Position numbers and translations under genes: made by a program. From NCBI GenBank assembly GCA_009760855.2, contig WPIO01000099.1:1116001-1180000 (forward strand): 64,000 nt of DNA. The letters run 5' to 3'. The DNA is from Cristatella mucedo (taxonomy: Eukaryota > Bryozoa > Phylactolaemata > Cristatellidae). Below are positions 47,034 to 58,838 of this stretch, one piece after another (the stretch's first letter is position 1; every line of letters starts with the position of its first letter). The notes below the pieces were generated by a model, which saw only the letters and a program-made list of their open reading frames with translations, ran no database searches and had not been told where the DNA came from.

Positions 47034-47046
47034 ATCCATATTACAT
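47034..47046 (+). repeat. Target-site duplication, right copy
   Basis: atccatattacat, identical to 44,281-44,293. Confidence 0.85.
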
Positions 47047-47600
47047 TACCCACTCTCTATTCCCCCCAGGGTTCCCCGACCTGCTCTCTCTTTCCTCTTC
47101 CAGCCATGCATCTTGGTTCAGCTTCCTGTGAAGCAACCCAGCTATCGACTTGACTGCTTATCAATTCATTTGAGGGTTTCTTAACGACCCTTCACAGAAG
47201 TGGCAGGGGGGAAATTCCTTGCCAAGGCAAGGAATTTCATGAATTCCATGGATATTCCTTCAATTTCTTGCATGAGAGAGCGCCTACCTGGCTACAGTCC
47301 TGTGTCAATTGTCTTTTCTTGCTGATGCATGCCGATGCTGACCGACAGGCTTCCATTCAACCATACATAAAGTACGCAGGAAGACATTTCCTTATCTAGC
47401 TTTCCCAAAAGATAATATTGTTTTTTAATATTATGTCTTCATAATAATAATAGTAATATCAATATTAACACTCTAGCTGGCATCCGTAGAATTGATTTCA
47501 TTGTCCTGTGAAATTTTGCATTTCAATGTTCAGTTTCTACGAAAAGGGTGCATGTTAGTGTTTAACATTCAAATTAATAAATTCCCCACTCTTCCTCCTT
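47047..47600. other. Unrecognised spacer
   Basis: About 550 bases, CT-rich at its start, with a small inverted stretch around gaattccttgccaaggcaaggaatttc near 47,213-47,239. No gene seen. Confidence 0.45.
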
Positions 47601-48424
47601 AATTTCGACACTTAGTCATTTCTGTACTGTCGTAGTACTACTGTTCGTGTCACACCAAAGGCAGAATGTAGACTCTGACTGGTGGACAGACCTAGCTAAC
47701 TATAGTGGTTGATGTGTAGTTTTCTTGTTTTCAAACTGGTCGTTTGGATATCCTCTAAAGAGATGCAGATCCTTAAGCGATGACAACTTAATTCCCCTTT
47801 CTCCCATAACCTAGCACAAACTACCAGAAGGAGTCATGCAGATTAGAACATTGTTATTATTTTTTTTTGAGAAATGCTAATGTTGTTCTGAGTTCTGAGA
47901 TGGTATGTCATTTCACCAGAGCTAAGTTACCTGCCAGGTTCATCCTTTTGTGTCGTGCCAATATTAGAACCCGTGACCTCCTAGGTCACAGCTTATTCAG
48001 TTTTCATGACTTGACTGGTGAACGTTTGATTGCTGCTTCGTGGGACCGCGTTTTGGAACCTAGTTAAGGCTAGGCTTTTTCTGCAGTTACTGTGTGGTTG
48101 CTCATAGGGGACCAACTTTTGCATGCAGCAGCAGACACATGCAGAACTTGACCTTTTTATGGTCAGGGCCATCCTCCATTTCGATAGGTTATAGCTGTAT
48201 GGTATTCGCTGCAGTTCGCATTCGGAAGACCTGTCTTTGATGCCAGACCGAGGTCCAAGAGTTCTTGCTACAGTCTCACTCCTGCGACCACTACGGCCGA
48301 GGCTCTACCGAGGACTGTGCTGCTCCCACTGGCCCGGCAGCTCGCACTTATGCCAGAGAGGCTGCATTCGTTCGTTTGTTGTTTCTCACGCTTCGAATAG
48401 GCGCGTGGAAGCACGGCTGTAGGC
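47601..48424 (+). repeat. Conserved block upstream of ZNF4
   Basis: The matches gaaatgctaatgttgttctg, ttacctgccaggttcatcc, ccaatattagaacccgtgacctcc, gaacgtttgattgctgcttcgtggga and ggccatcctccatttcgatagg parallel the blocks before ZNF1-ZNF3. Confidence 0.72.
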
Positions 48425-48613
48425 GTGCATGCACTGCTGGCAGCAGCTCTTGAAGGTGTGCACACTGCGAATACACTTGGGTTCGCACCTGGGCTGCGTG
48501 TCTTCGAACTGTGCAGGAAGCGGTTCACTGAAGCCAGCAACTTGACCAAGCACCTTAGCATGCAGTCGGGCAAGAGGTCACACGCCTGCGATCATTGTGG
48601 CAAACGGTTCTCT

Positions 48614-48774
48614 CACCTCAATGTCTGCATTTAAGCAGGTCACTAGTGATCTAGTCCTAAAGTTCGTATCGCAATCAAAGAAGACAACAAGTCCTCTGGA
48701 CCCTATTCCCACTGTCCTGCTCCTACGTTGCATTGATCTGCTGCTGCCATGCATAACTAACATCATTAATATGT
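48614..48774 (+). mobile_element. Internal L2-A fragment in ZNF4, left part
   Basis: The linker/RT-start region of L2-A (cacctcaatgtctgcattta to aacatcattaatatg). It lacks both the 5' and the 3' end of the element and is split by L2-B. It continues at 49,402. Confidence 0.92.
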
Positions 48775-49401
48775 AATGTAATGTATCTCCGTCAGTATCT
48801 CCACAAAGTCATAAAGACCATGTGGGTGTTACGCAGGAGAGTTTTGTATTGCGCACTCACAGCCTAAGCGGCTTTCAGTATGCATTCGGTAGCCAGCACA
48901 CTTCGTCTCACGCAACAGAGAGAAAGTGGGAAGCATAGCAGAGTCAGGAGAGCAGTTGAGGTAGTGAGTAGCATAGAAGTAGCAGCTCAGGACCGCTGAA
49001 AAGGATGAGCCACAATCGGCAGCAGGAGAGTAGTCATCGTGGTGTAAGAATTGTGGAAGCGAGTTCCACAGTCTATGACCTGCAGAGCTAAAGCTTCTGT
49101 CGCCAACTGTCTTTAAGCAGAGGAATGGGACAGTTAATTTATTGTCCACACAGGACCTGAGTGCGCGAACAGGCTGAAATAGATGCAGCAGTTCAGCTAG
49201 GTACGAAGGAGCCAAGCCGTGGCCGGCCTTGTGGGTCAGCGTAAGAACTTGGCTCTGTATCCTTTGCTCAACCGGCAACCATCCTAGCTCTTTCAGCAGA
49301 GGTGACACGTGCTCAAACCGCTGGGACTTGAAGACCAGCCTTGCAGCCATATTCATAGTCAGCTGTAGTGGCATAATAGCTTTCTTTGGCAGCCCAGCCA
49401 T
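48775..49401 (-). mobile_element. L2-B copy nested in L2-A in ZNF4
   Basis: It starts with the tail complement taatgtaatgtatctccgtc. A long minus frame at 48,829-49,425 (198 codons) encodes the L2-B C-terminus ([14 protein letters not shown] to AIQNSPA) without a break, so it is a fairly young copy. Truncated at GWAAKK-side codons. Confidence 0.93.
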
Positions 49402-49534
49402 TAACCTCAGGTCATATCCCAGCACCTTTCAAAAAAGCTGTAGTCAGGCCTCTTCTCAAGAAAGCAACACTAGACCAAGAGAACTTAAGCAACTACCGCC
49501 TAGTCTCCCTTCTACCATTCCTATGGTAGAAGGG
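49402..49534 (+). mobile_element. Internal L2-A fragment in ZNF4, right part
   Basis: It resumes L2-A three bases further on (ttaacctcaggtcatatcc) and stops at ctaccattcct, followed at once by an inverted copy of its last 12 bases. Confidence 0.9.
49507..49534. repeat. Perfect 12-bp inverted repeat with 4-base loop
   Basis: cccttctaccat (49,507-49,518), tcct, atggtagaaggg (49,523-49,534). The left arm is normal L2-A sequence. The right arm is not L2-A, so the fold-back formed at the junction. Confidence 0.9.
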
Positions 49535-50010
49535 TATACCACATGGGCACTCGCACGGGCAAGAGGCCTACAGTCGTTGTCGTAAGCAGTTCTCACGGCC
49601 GATCAATTAAAAATTCACATTCGCACGCACACGGGCGAGAGGCCACATGCCTGTGATCACTGTGGCAAACGGTTTCCACTAACCGGCCATCTGAAGCTCT
49701 GGCGAACGGCCCCACGCCTGTAAACACTGCGGCAAACGGTTCCAAAAGCCGGGCCTGACGGACCACCTAAGTGTGCACACGGGCTAGAGGCCGCACGCTC
49801 GTGATCACTTCGGCCAACGGTTTGTACACACTGGCGAACCTGAAGAGCTACATGCGTATGCACACGGGCGAGAAGCCGCATGCCTCACTACAAGTGCATT
49901 ATTATTATTATTCCTATTACTGTGGCCAACGGTCCTAAAGGCCAGCCACCTAACGTGCTACCTGCACTTACGTTCGTGCTAGCGGTCGGATGCCTGCAAA
50001 ATATGTGAGC

Positions 50011-51204
50011 TAAGCACTTCTTAATCCCCGACAACATGAAGGCATATTCATGCTGGACACCCAGCAGATGCCCTGCGATTCGTGAGCCCCTTTAAAACCA
50101 AGGAACTTTGGAGGGTTTACTTGTGTGAGGCCACCTGCTTGATTACAGGCGCTATCCATGGCTGTTTGGTCATGGCTTTGTGCCTGAAGGCATACAGGCT
50201 TTGGCTTCTGTGGTATGAGGCAACCATACAGCCAGGATGGCCTGGAGACGTGGCAGTCACACAGCACAAGAGTGGTGAGGCTGGCTGATGGGTGGGACAG
50301 TTGACGTGTTGATGGCAGCTGCCTCCAGCTCAAGTCATCACCACTGACTAGAACTCGCCCAGGAGCTGCATGTTTCGCAGCGATGTAGCCCATGACTTTC
50401 GGGTTTATTACCATCAATGTAAAGCTGTTTTCGGTATCTCAATCCACTAGCGCTAGGACACAAGCCTCACACACACACAACTCACACATGCTCTCCTGAG
50501 TTGCTGCTTGGTGCTCTCTGTTCAGCTATATAAAGAGTTCTTACTAGCGAATGTGTGTCGCTTAGCGGTTTTTCATCACGAATACTACATCCACTTGATC
50601 AATTAAATATCTACCGACTTTTTATACGTCAATGTGCAATGGATGCGACTCCCTGAATAAGTGTTGGGCAATAAAAGAACAGAGCTGCTAACGACATCCG
50701 AGCCTGTAGCCGTAGCAATTGCTCGTCGATGTTCGGAAAACTGCAACGAAAGCCTTGAGAACAACTGCGAACATGTCTCAGTCCCCTGCTTCGAGTCGCC
50801 ATGCTGAAGTAGCTGGCCGATTAATACAGGATAATTTTTTCTTTCATTGGTCACCAGGAGCTGCTCATTAGAAAGGCCCTTACCGAGGCCATCCTTACCG
50901 ACTGTTGGTTTGATCAATGTCGAATTTAGAGTTTGCCCTCGACATCAGAATCTTTGCATGTGACTGCAGTTATCGGCATGGCTCCAGCAACGTCACGAAG
51001 GTAACCTGTATCTGTGAAACACGATTGGTGAAGAACGCCATGGTCAACGAGTCACCTTTTACTGTTCACAGTAGCAACTGTCCCGGAGCTGGTGGGTATT
51101 TTTCAGCCTTGGCTGAGACTCACTAGAATTTTTGAAATTTTGTATCTGGGCAGCATAGGCAACGTCTTTCTCCAGCAATTACCAAATGGCTTCCGCGTAG
51201 ATAA
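50011..51204. other. Unrecognised region with a TATA-like motif
   Basis: About 1.2 kb unlike the other repeats. TATATAAAG occurs at 50,527-50,535. Minus frames at 50,010-50,417 (135 codons) and 50,603-50,917 (104 codons) and a plus frame at 50,917-51,126 have no domain I know. It may hold a diverged element or unknown exons. I make no gene call. Confidence 0.4.
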
Positions 51205-51275
51205 GAATAATAATAATACAATTTATAAAGCCCTAAGAGAACAGTCTCTTTCTAGGCGCTTTATATTAATTCCGG
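51205..51275 (-). mobile_element. L2-A tail remnant
   Basis: (AAT)n, then aatttataaagccctaagag and ctctttctaggcgctttat: the tail stem-loop only. Confidence 0.75.
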
Positions 51276-51902
51276 CCATTCTCTCATGTATGGACGTTCA
51301 CTTCGACTGGAATTGTCATGCTTAATGCGCCGACGGATTTTTACCGTCTTTATTAGTTCTAAGTTACGCTGATAGTGAAGGACGAATGAAATCTCTCTTC
51401 GTAGCCTTGAGGAATGACCTCGATAGCATTGCACGGATCGCTCAGGATTTCGAGGACGTTCGTCGGCTGGAAACGATTTGATTTCTAATCGGTAAGAAGA
51501 CGGCCCAGCAAGAAGGCACAGACAGTATTCACGATTGCTTCTATACTGAGATGCGATTCGATCATCAACAAATGCAAATTCCAGGCACTACTTTAAGCTG
51601 GTTATCGCCTCCATGACAGGAAAGCATACATCGAGATTTGCAGTCCAATCAAACCATCGGCCGCAATGTCTTGGCTCACTTCGGAGCTCTCACGAAACTG
51701 CTCCACCGTAGCGCTTGCGAAGCGATATAATTCCACATCAGACCAGGCACTGGTATGCGGCACTTGTTATCTGCCGTCCTGTGGACAAGCAAGACAAAAT
51801 GATTCGATACGTAGCTAAGATCTTCAGCCGGCAGTGAACTGTTGTTGGAACTGCTAGAACAATCGGTTGCACAAGTCGTCTATCAACCAGTCGTTTTAAG
51901 GT
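51276..51902. other. Unrecognised spacer
   Basis: About 630 bases with no long frame and no match to named repeats in the window. Confidence 0.4.
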
Positions 51903-51990
51903 GCTTTATTGCCACTGCAAGTGGTGGCGATATCCTTAAGGCTCTTTCGACGATACGTAAATAAGGCTGTTTAGTCGGCTAAATATCGTG
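51903..51990 (+). mobile_element. SINE-1 3' remnant
   Basis: ctttattgccactgcaagtgg, taaggctctttcgacgatacg and aaggctgtttagtcggctaa track the SINE-1 end. Confidence 0.78.
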
Positions 51991-52281
51991 TCCACGCTCT
52001 GTGGATATTTGATGAGTTGTCATGCAATAAAACCGGGTTAGGCTTACACTTAAAACGTAACGATGTCAGATGTTTTTTTTTACATTGGGAGCATCAACAA
52101 ATTTATTTCTGGGCGTTTTGTATTGGAAGGTAATACACCGTATTTAATTTATTTTGTATCTTATATATTTTATATTATTTGTTTTAAATATTATACAACT
52201 TTATTGTTTATTTTGTAGCGGAAGGTAATACGCTATTGGCACTGGGCTATTGCAGTCGCTTGCATTCAACCACTGTCATTT
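51991..52281. other. AT-rich spacer
   Basis: A T-rich run and short ttattt repeats. No gene. Confidence 0.5.
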
Positions 52282-52445
52282 GGTGAGCCGTAATGGCACA
52301 ATAGGTAAGGCGGAGGTTGTGGGTTCGAATCCTGCAGTGGGCGATTCTATATTGCCGCTGCAAACAGTAGTGATAGCCGTCATAGCTCTTCTGTCTCTAT
52401 ACAAAAAGGCTGTTAAATCAGCTAGCATTTATTTATTTATTTGCT
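52282..52445 (+). mobile_element. SINE-1 with deletion between promoter boxes
   Basis: gccgtaatggcacaataggtaaggcgg runs directly into aggttgtgggttcgaatcc, so about 25 bases between the A and B boxes are missing. The remainder is complete, with a (TATT)n-like end. Confidence 0.85.
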
Positions 52446-53040
52446 GGTTACAAAGGGGCTTTGTACTCCATTTAATTTACGCACACGTTGTCAATCAGCG
52501 AACAGTGAGTTATCACTATCACGATTATAAAATGTCGCGAACTACTCAGGAGTTCTAAAGCGGCCAGGAGCCTCAGCAGTATATGCTGCGATTGCGGTGA
52601 GAAAAGGCCCAACTGTACGGCATGGTAGGTGGAGGCAATTGCGATCGCCAAGAGTTGCTCGTGGAGCATACTGCCTAAAAAAAAAGCAGGCTGGAGCGCC
52701 AGCAGGATGCTTGATACTATGCATTGATGTTGCTTTTAATGTATGGATAATGCTATGTATCTGTGCTATGCAGGATGCAATGCTGCATTCATCGCCGGAG
52801 CGTTCAAGAATTTCGGGTATGCGTAGGTGGACTTTGTAGTCAGCCATAAGGCTTGCGATATAGTCATTGTGCGACGGCGAATACTTCAAACAGAAAAACA
52901 TAGCAAGCGATTACATGTTGATATTTACCAAAGAGGTCAGAACGCACTGCTTCAGAAGATGGAAGTAACGCAGCATTACTCATGGCAGTCTAGGTGCGCA
53001 GCGGTTGACTATGTCGTCGTACCAAAGTGAGAGCTCGGGA
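52446..53040. other. Unrecognised region with opposed open frames
   Basis: Frames at 52,542-52,901 (-, 119 codons) and 52,597-52,839 (+, 80 codons) overlap. Neither shows a recognisable domain. No gene call. Confidence 0.35.
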
Positions 53041-54640
53041 GTTTGGTAGGCAAATCACTTTTGAATTGCTTTCAGCCAGCTGCTTCAAGTTGCTGAAAAT
53101 TTAGGGCCTCTAGGCTACTCATCTAAACAGCAATTATGCAAAAATTCTTATGGAATTGGCCTTCCTGTCAAGGTTCAAATATTTTCAAGCGGGCCGGGCC
53201 ATTACAGGACTTTGCATTGAAACACTCGTGCGTAAAAGCTGACAATTTAGTGACACCCGGGAGCAAGTTTATCTGTAATGTGTAATGAAATTGCAGTTTC
53301 GCGACGCCTATTTGGAAACTGTAGTTGCATATCAGCTTGAAAATATAGGGCGGGCCAGGCCATTGAAGGCAGCACATAAGGATGGCCACGTACTACGCAT
53401 ACCCGAAATACTGCTATCTTAGTTGTGGAAATGATCCAAAGCGCACTATCAAGACGCCTGTCATGGAAATGGTAGCTATATGACAGTTCTAAATTACACA
53501 GTGGCCCGGGACATTAGTGGCCATCGTGTAAAAACCCACTTGTGAACCGGCATCACATTTTTTGAGAAACCTGGAACACCGTTTTCTGTAACGTGGAATC
53601 AAAAGCAAAGTGGCTTAAAGCCTATCGTGGAGATGCCAGCTGTTTCGCAGATTGAAATGGTAATCTCTTAGTAGCTTGAATAGGTTAGGTCAGCGAAGGG
53701 ACCGCGATTCAAAGACGTAGACAAATTATTAAGGTTGGGCACGTGCTCTTAAATGTGATGTACATCAGAAAATGGGAAGGTGGCTGAGTGCTGCTACGAA
53801 ATAATTGTGTAGATTGATTAATAATTTCCAAATTAGTTATATATTACCGCCATTATAGCCAGCACAACGCATTTCATCCCATCGGCCGCATTGCAAAGGT
53901 AAGTGCCTTTACAAATTAATAATCAAGAACGACCGAAATCCAGCCAAACAATCGCCCTCAGTTATGTGAATGCATCCGTAAAATGGCACGGAGGAACTGA
54001 GGGCAGGAGGAAGGTGAAACTGGTGCAGCAGTTCAGTGGCAGCAATTGTGGGTCAGTGTGAGAATTTTCTCCAAGTATGATACTACTATAGATGAAAGGC
54101 TCGCTGGCCTACGCTATTGGGGGTTGTTACCATTAGTCATTTGACCATGCTTTTTCACAGCATATTTGGTGGACAAACCTAGAACATTCTTGCTATATTC
54201 TGCAATTAAAACCGCAGTTTTGCTGGCATTTTTTTTGGAATGGCAGCTATATTGCAGTTTAAATGACTTGGGTTGCCATTTGGGCCCGGTCATAGGAAGC
54301 CATTGCATAAGAACGTGAAAGCGCAATCGCACAAAATTTAGTAGGTAAACCAGTGTGAATATTTCATATAATTGGAATAAAACGCAGTTTTGCTAAATTG
54401 TTTTGTAGAAAATGGCTGCTATATCGCACTTCGATATGTCATAGAGGCTGGCTATTCCGTGCTGTAGCACGAAACCACCCAAGCGAAATCGAAGGAAATT
54501 AGTAGGTAAACCTGTAGGTCAATTTTGCATAATTAGGAATCTAATCTGCATTTTTCTGTCCTTTATTGTAAAAATGGCAGCTGTATCATCGTGTATCCTA
54601 GTTATTTGTAGGACCCCAAGCAGGTTGCCACTAGCACCAT
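53041..54640. repeat. SAT-I array after ZNF4
   Basis: Diverged monomers. The atggcagctgta-type word sits near 53,318, 53,470, 53,634, 54,241, 54,413 and 54,573 (steps of about 150-172 where consecutive). ggcccggg-cat, tggaatcaaaa and taaacc-g also recur. Confidence 0.68.
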
Positions 54641-54666
54641 TGCGGTGCTCCTGTACCACCTATACG

Positions 54667-54735
54667 AAGTGCCAAAATAGAGCTTAGGTTCAGTGGGGGC
54701 GCAATGCAAATGAGTTGCTATTATTAATATAATGA
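54667..54735 (+). mobile_element. SINE-2 tail remnant
   Basis: agtgccaaaatagagcttagg, gggggcgcaatgcaaatgag and tattatt follow the SINE-2 3' end with changes. Confidence 0.6.
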
Positions 54736-55144
54736 AATATTTTGCGCTTAATAATGCTGCAGGTAAAAATACTTCGCCGAAGTCTCCGGTCTTGCCCAGT
54801 CGTATGTACTAAACCATTCATTTCTGAACAACCGGCTCAACGCTAAGCAAAAACCGCAGTGTCTTCAAAATCTTACACCCGGTCTGTAGGTCGTTTCATT
54901 TCTTTGCGCCGGCCGATCTCTCGTACCCCTGCGTTTTGACTGTGTAGGCAAGTGTTGACTCATTCTCGTTTTTGATAGCAGCTGAAATTTCGAGGACTTG
55001 TATATACTTTCTTAATTGAATTCCCAGACAAAAATTACAAATAAATGTCGTTGATCTGACTGTTGTTACATGGACAGCCATGAAAAGGCAAAGCGCTGGC
55101 TGCGTCTTCTTCTTCACAGAGGCTTGGACATTGTATCTTTGCCC
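54736..55144. other. Unrecognised spacer
   Basis: About 400 bases. The minus frame at 54,896-55,219 shows no domain. Confidence 0.35.
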
Positions 55145-55250
55145 AGGGGTAAGGTGCTCGCTGTTCAGCACTCGAGCCGTGAGCTCGATTCCTTCAATGA
55201 GCGATCCTTTATAGCCCATCGCAAGTGGTGATGATAGCGTTTAAGGCTGG
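55145..55250 (+). mobile_element. SINE-1-like fragment, divergent
   Basis: aggggtaaggtgctcgctg, gagctcgattcc, gcgatcctttatagcccatcgcaagtgg and tagcgtttaaggc resemble SINE-1 from the A box to the hairpin. Confidence 0.6.
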
Positions 55251-55399
55251 TCTGCCCAGCTAACCACAGTGTCCATGCAATGCTGATATTTAATGAGCTG
55301 TCTTACAATAACACAAAATTAGGATTGCACTCGAAGCCCAGTGCGTTGTCACGTGTTATCAGAATTGTACCATTTAGAAATGCTTCCGGCCTTTTTTAA

Positions 55400-56100
55400 T
55401 GGAATGAAATATTCTTCTTTGCTGGCCCGGTGCCGTCGCATTCGATTGCCGTGCATGGCATAAAAATGCGCTCGGCTATCGTAGAAAAATTGGGCGGTAC
55501 GTTGTAAACATAGAAAAGAGTATACTAAAACCAAAGTTAAAGCTCATCATTTACAATGTCTGATCGTTTGCGGCCAATTGCAGTGGATTGCCGCATTTTA
55601 CTAAGCAGGTGCATTCAATTCCAAGTGCATTGTCTGAGTACACACATGCACAGAGCATACAAGTGTGAGGATGCACTTTAAAACTTAGTATAGAATTATG
55701 TAAATCTAAATTTAAGTCTAGTGTTGGCTATTTCAGAAAGATTTGCAATTTGGCCGGGCCATTCCAGACGATTGCCATGCATTGCCAGAGATTTCAAAAG
55801 GCAAAGGCTTGAATTTATGCGGGTGCACTATTAATACAGTGTGCATTTAGGCAGGATAAAAAGTGGGCTCAGCACAATATGTGAAATGCAGTCTATAGAG
55901 GCATTTCCCGGGCCGTTTCAGTCTATCGTAGCACATCGCATAAAAGGCACGTGCCAATTTTCGTGGCGTTTCGCGGTGCACTCGCCATACACTTTACAAT
56001 CATATCCAATAAAAAAGAGCTTTTCTAGTAGGATAGCTTTCAATTTTCGGTAAAATGCAGTACTGGATTATTTTGTGTATACCGCTACGATTTATTGCAG
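55400..56100. repeat. SAT-II monomers
   Basis: cgcattcgattgccgtgcatgg, gtggattgccgcatttt, ggccgggccattccagacgattgccatgcattgcc and gtgggctcagcac-type words, spaced about 150-180 bases. Confidence 0.6.
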
Positions 56101-56590
56101 CGAACTTCATGCACTGGACGAGAAATTGGAGGCCGCAGCATCAGAAATCCCGTTGGCACGACATACTAACGGTTAACCCAAAACACTGTTTTCTGTTAAC
56201 TAAATTCAAAACCGTAACTGTATAATGAATATGTTAGAAATGACAGCTCTATCTCAATCCTGAAATGAAGGACTACAGGTTGGGCCGGGCCACACAGGCC
56301 CTAGACGAGAGAGTGAATGGAAAACGTTGTGGAATTCAGTGAGTAAACCGGAAAAGTCGTTTTCAAGATTTCTAATCAAAACCACGATTGCATGACACCT
56401 ATTGTACAGATCCCAGCTGCATCGCAATTTGACAATGCAGTCCGGGCCGAGCCATTACAGGCCACTGTGTATGAACGTACAAGCTGAATTAAACTAAATG
56501 TTGTCGGTAGCCCAAAAACACTGTTGACTAGAAATTGAATAAAAATCCACCCGTGCCAGACACTGATTATAGAAAGCAACCGTGTTGCAG
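56101..56590. repeat. SAT-I monomers
   Basis: taacccaaaacactgttttctg, gacagctctatctcaatcctg, ggccgggccacacaggcc and cagctgcatcgcaatttgac. Confidence 0.6.
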
Positions 56591-57240
56591 TCAAAATATG
56601 TTGTTCTGGGCAAACCAAATCTTATTCGCAAATTGGAAAACCCAACACTCACGATCGGCTCTACTAACATATCTTCCTTTGAACCCGCACGAAATTTAGA
56701 GTCCTTTTCCAAAATTTGGCTTTTATGCGACGAACAAATCAGCTTCACAATCAAGTCTGCTTGCTTTCAAATACATAACATAGCTACAATTAGGGCGTGT
56801 TTTGACAGGAATACTGCATCGAAACTATTCCATCGTGAGCGTTGCAGTTGCCTCATCAAACGACTTATTAACCACCTACAGTGGCTCCCAGTCAAGTAGG
56901 TTACCAACTTAAAAGTTCTGCCACTCACTTCCACTTCCCTTCATTCTTTGCCTACCTATAAAAACTACTGCCCACAAGGCTAAGTATCGCACCATCTACT
57001 TTTCTAAATCGAATCGTTCTCAATCCCGACTGGTGTCACGATATCGCCTGACTTGAATAAATAAAAAGAAGCAACCAACTTATTACACATTTATCTATCA
57101 TTTATCTATCATTTATCGCATTTATCATTTATCTATTTATAAAATTATTTAGCTCATGTGATTCGTTCTTTGTGTGCTTATGCGTCCATATATACATGCT
57201 GACCATGTTATGCTTATTGACATTGAGCATGCTGCTGTGC
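56591..57240 (+). mobile_element. L2-A fragment, old and gapped
   Basis: From codons near VLGKPNLIRKLE (frame 56,582-56,899) through the C-terminal region with gaps. A (TTTATCATTTATC)-like simple repeat lies at 57,088-57,135, and 3' untranslated sequence (gtgattcgttctttgtgtgctt) follows. Confidence 0.75.
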
Positions 57241-57660
57241 GTTTGGCCACGGCACATGTGGTTCGGCCCCAGCCGGACTCACACCACTTCACCCGGCCGA
57301 CCGGCGAGCTACTTACCACCAAATGAGGTTCTGCAGTCGGGCGGCATCAGCCAACTAAGTTGTATTTAATTGCAGCGGGTCGGCTGTGACCGTGTGACCC
57401 GCTTGCTAGCACTGCAGCTCACAACTTGTCGGCCTGTGGGTAAATTCTTTGATTCTTAGGTTATGCATTCCTCTCAAATTCCATCGAGTAGTTGACCAGC
57501 TCTTTGGATAGGAGTGTGTGTCATCATTGTAGTTGCTGATGCACCGAGCTTGCGGCCGCTTACCTGCCCGTCGTCTTCGATTAGCTGGGTGCCCTTGACA
57601 AAGCAAAGACATTAGACTGTCCTTTACTGCCGATCGATTGTTGCTTCAGCTTCGTATGAA
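57241..57660. other. Unrecognised spacer
   Basis: About 420 bases, locally GC-rich (cggccgaccggcg). No supported feature. Confidence 0.4.
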
Positions 57661-57950
57661 TGTATAGATGTATCTCTGTCTGTAACTGCTCAAAGCCACA
57701 TTAAAGTTAGCAGGCGCTATGTCGGAGTTTTTATAATGCACTCAAAGAGCATATGATTTTTTATGCACACAAGCTTGCTGCATCTTATGCACGAAAGAAA
57801 AAGTTGGTCATATTTGAGTTAGTTAGGAGGATAGTCGAGAAAGTACGTAGCATAGGAGTAGCAGCGTGGCCAGAAAGGATGTGCCCGAGTTAGAAGCAAT
57901 CAAGACAGTGTCGCTGGCCCGAGAATTGTGATGATGTATTCCTCAGCCTA
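57661..57950 (-). mobile_element. L2-B fragment, old
   Basis: Complement of the L2-B 3' end (gatgtatctctgtctgtaac, gcgctatgtcgg, aagtacgtagcataggagtagcagc), quite diverged. Confidence 0.75.
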
Positions 57951-58014
57951 AGACTACAGAAAAAAGAAACAGTCTTTTATGAATGAATAGACAGGCAAAG
58001 TAGTGACCTTATAT

Positions 58015-58065
58015 GATAAAAATAATAATAACAACAATAATAATGCACTTAATAAAGGCCCAGCC
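58015..58065 (-). mobile_element. L2-A tail-only piece
   Basis: (AAT)n plus gcacttaataaaggcc: an extremely short L2-A 3' end adjoining L2-B. Confidence 0.65.
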
Positions 58066-58243
58066 GAAAGGGAATTACAATAATCAAGCCGAGACAGAAC
58101 CAAAGAGCTAGTTAAATTTTTTACAAGCCACTGTGGGAGACAGCTCCTAATCTTGGATAGGGATCGGATGTGATGGCTAGCTGTACAGGCAGTCTTCTGA
58201 ATGAAGCTTTTGAAATTGAGGCAGCTGTCGAACACGACACCTA
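58066..58243 (-). mobile_element. L2-B fragment between two L2-A tails
   Basis: Complement of LGVVFDSCLNFKSFIQKT through SRLDYCNSL (frame 57,954-58,235). It begins at the same base as the L2-B piece at 2511 and meets an L2-A (AAT)n tail in the same way. Confidence 0.9.
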
Positions 58244-58838
58244 ATAATAATAATAATAATAATAATACACTTGATAAAGCGCCCTCAGAGAACTTAATCT
58301 CTTTCTAGGCGCTTTACATTTGCTGCAAAGGAAAATGCAATTGAATGGTGAGTAAAATCATGCTTGAAAAACAAACAAAATGAATAATATGGTTAGGGGT
58401 GACATGCACAGGGTCAGCATGCAAATGTGGTTAGTGGCAGCGTGCACAGTGTCAGCACGCATACGCACATCAAGGACGAATCACAGGGACCCACTATATG
58501 CTGTCCTAAATAGTTGTGTTTTTAAGTTCCTTTTAAATGTGGTCAGGTCAGGGGATGTTCTGACGCAGGTCGGGAGGGATTTCCAGGCTTTGGGAGCATA
58601 CGAACTAAATGCCCGGTCTCCAAAGGATATAAGCTTTGTACCGGGTATTTGTAGACTGCTGGATTCCGAAAAGCGGGTGGTACGATGCTTTGCCTGATGG
58701 GGTAGTATATCTGACAGATAGGCTGGAGCCATAGAATGAAGGGACCTAAAAGTGAGCGACAAAACCTTGAAGTCAATCCGTTGCTTGACTGGTAGCCAGT
58801 GCAGGTCGGCGAGAAGTGGAGTAATGTGGCAACTGCGA
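58244..58838 (-). mobile_element. L2-A 3' fragment
   Basis: (AAT)n, stem-loop, 3' untranslated region and C-terminal codons (frame 58,481-58,852, [18 protein letters not shown] to TAYSGSL) without a break. Truncated after the codons for CHI. Confidence 0.93.

Larger units (their letters stand above)
48425..50010 (+). pseudogene. C2H2 zinc-finger pseudogene, ZNF4
   Basis: Fourth paralogue. The frame at 48,425-48,634 encodes a degenerate first finger (CRKRFTEASNLTKHLSM) and the start of the next ([11 protein letters not shown]), where L2-A DNA enters at 48,614. Past the insert, from 49,538, finger remnants resume in broken frames: [17 protein letters not shown] (49,629-49,670), ACKHCGKRF (49,715) and a TAG in the linker at 49,785. 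A further L2-A-like tail (tgcattattattatt near 49,895) splits the last finger. It was perhaps 7 or more fingers originally. It is not functional. Confidence 0.88.

Noticed and set aside
50527-50535. TATATAAAG as a gene promoter
   Set aside because: The motif is convincing by sequence, but no coding region or conserved exon can be placed downstream, so it is noted only within the spacer entry.
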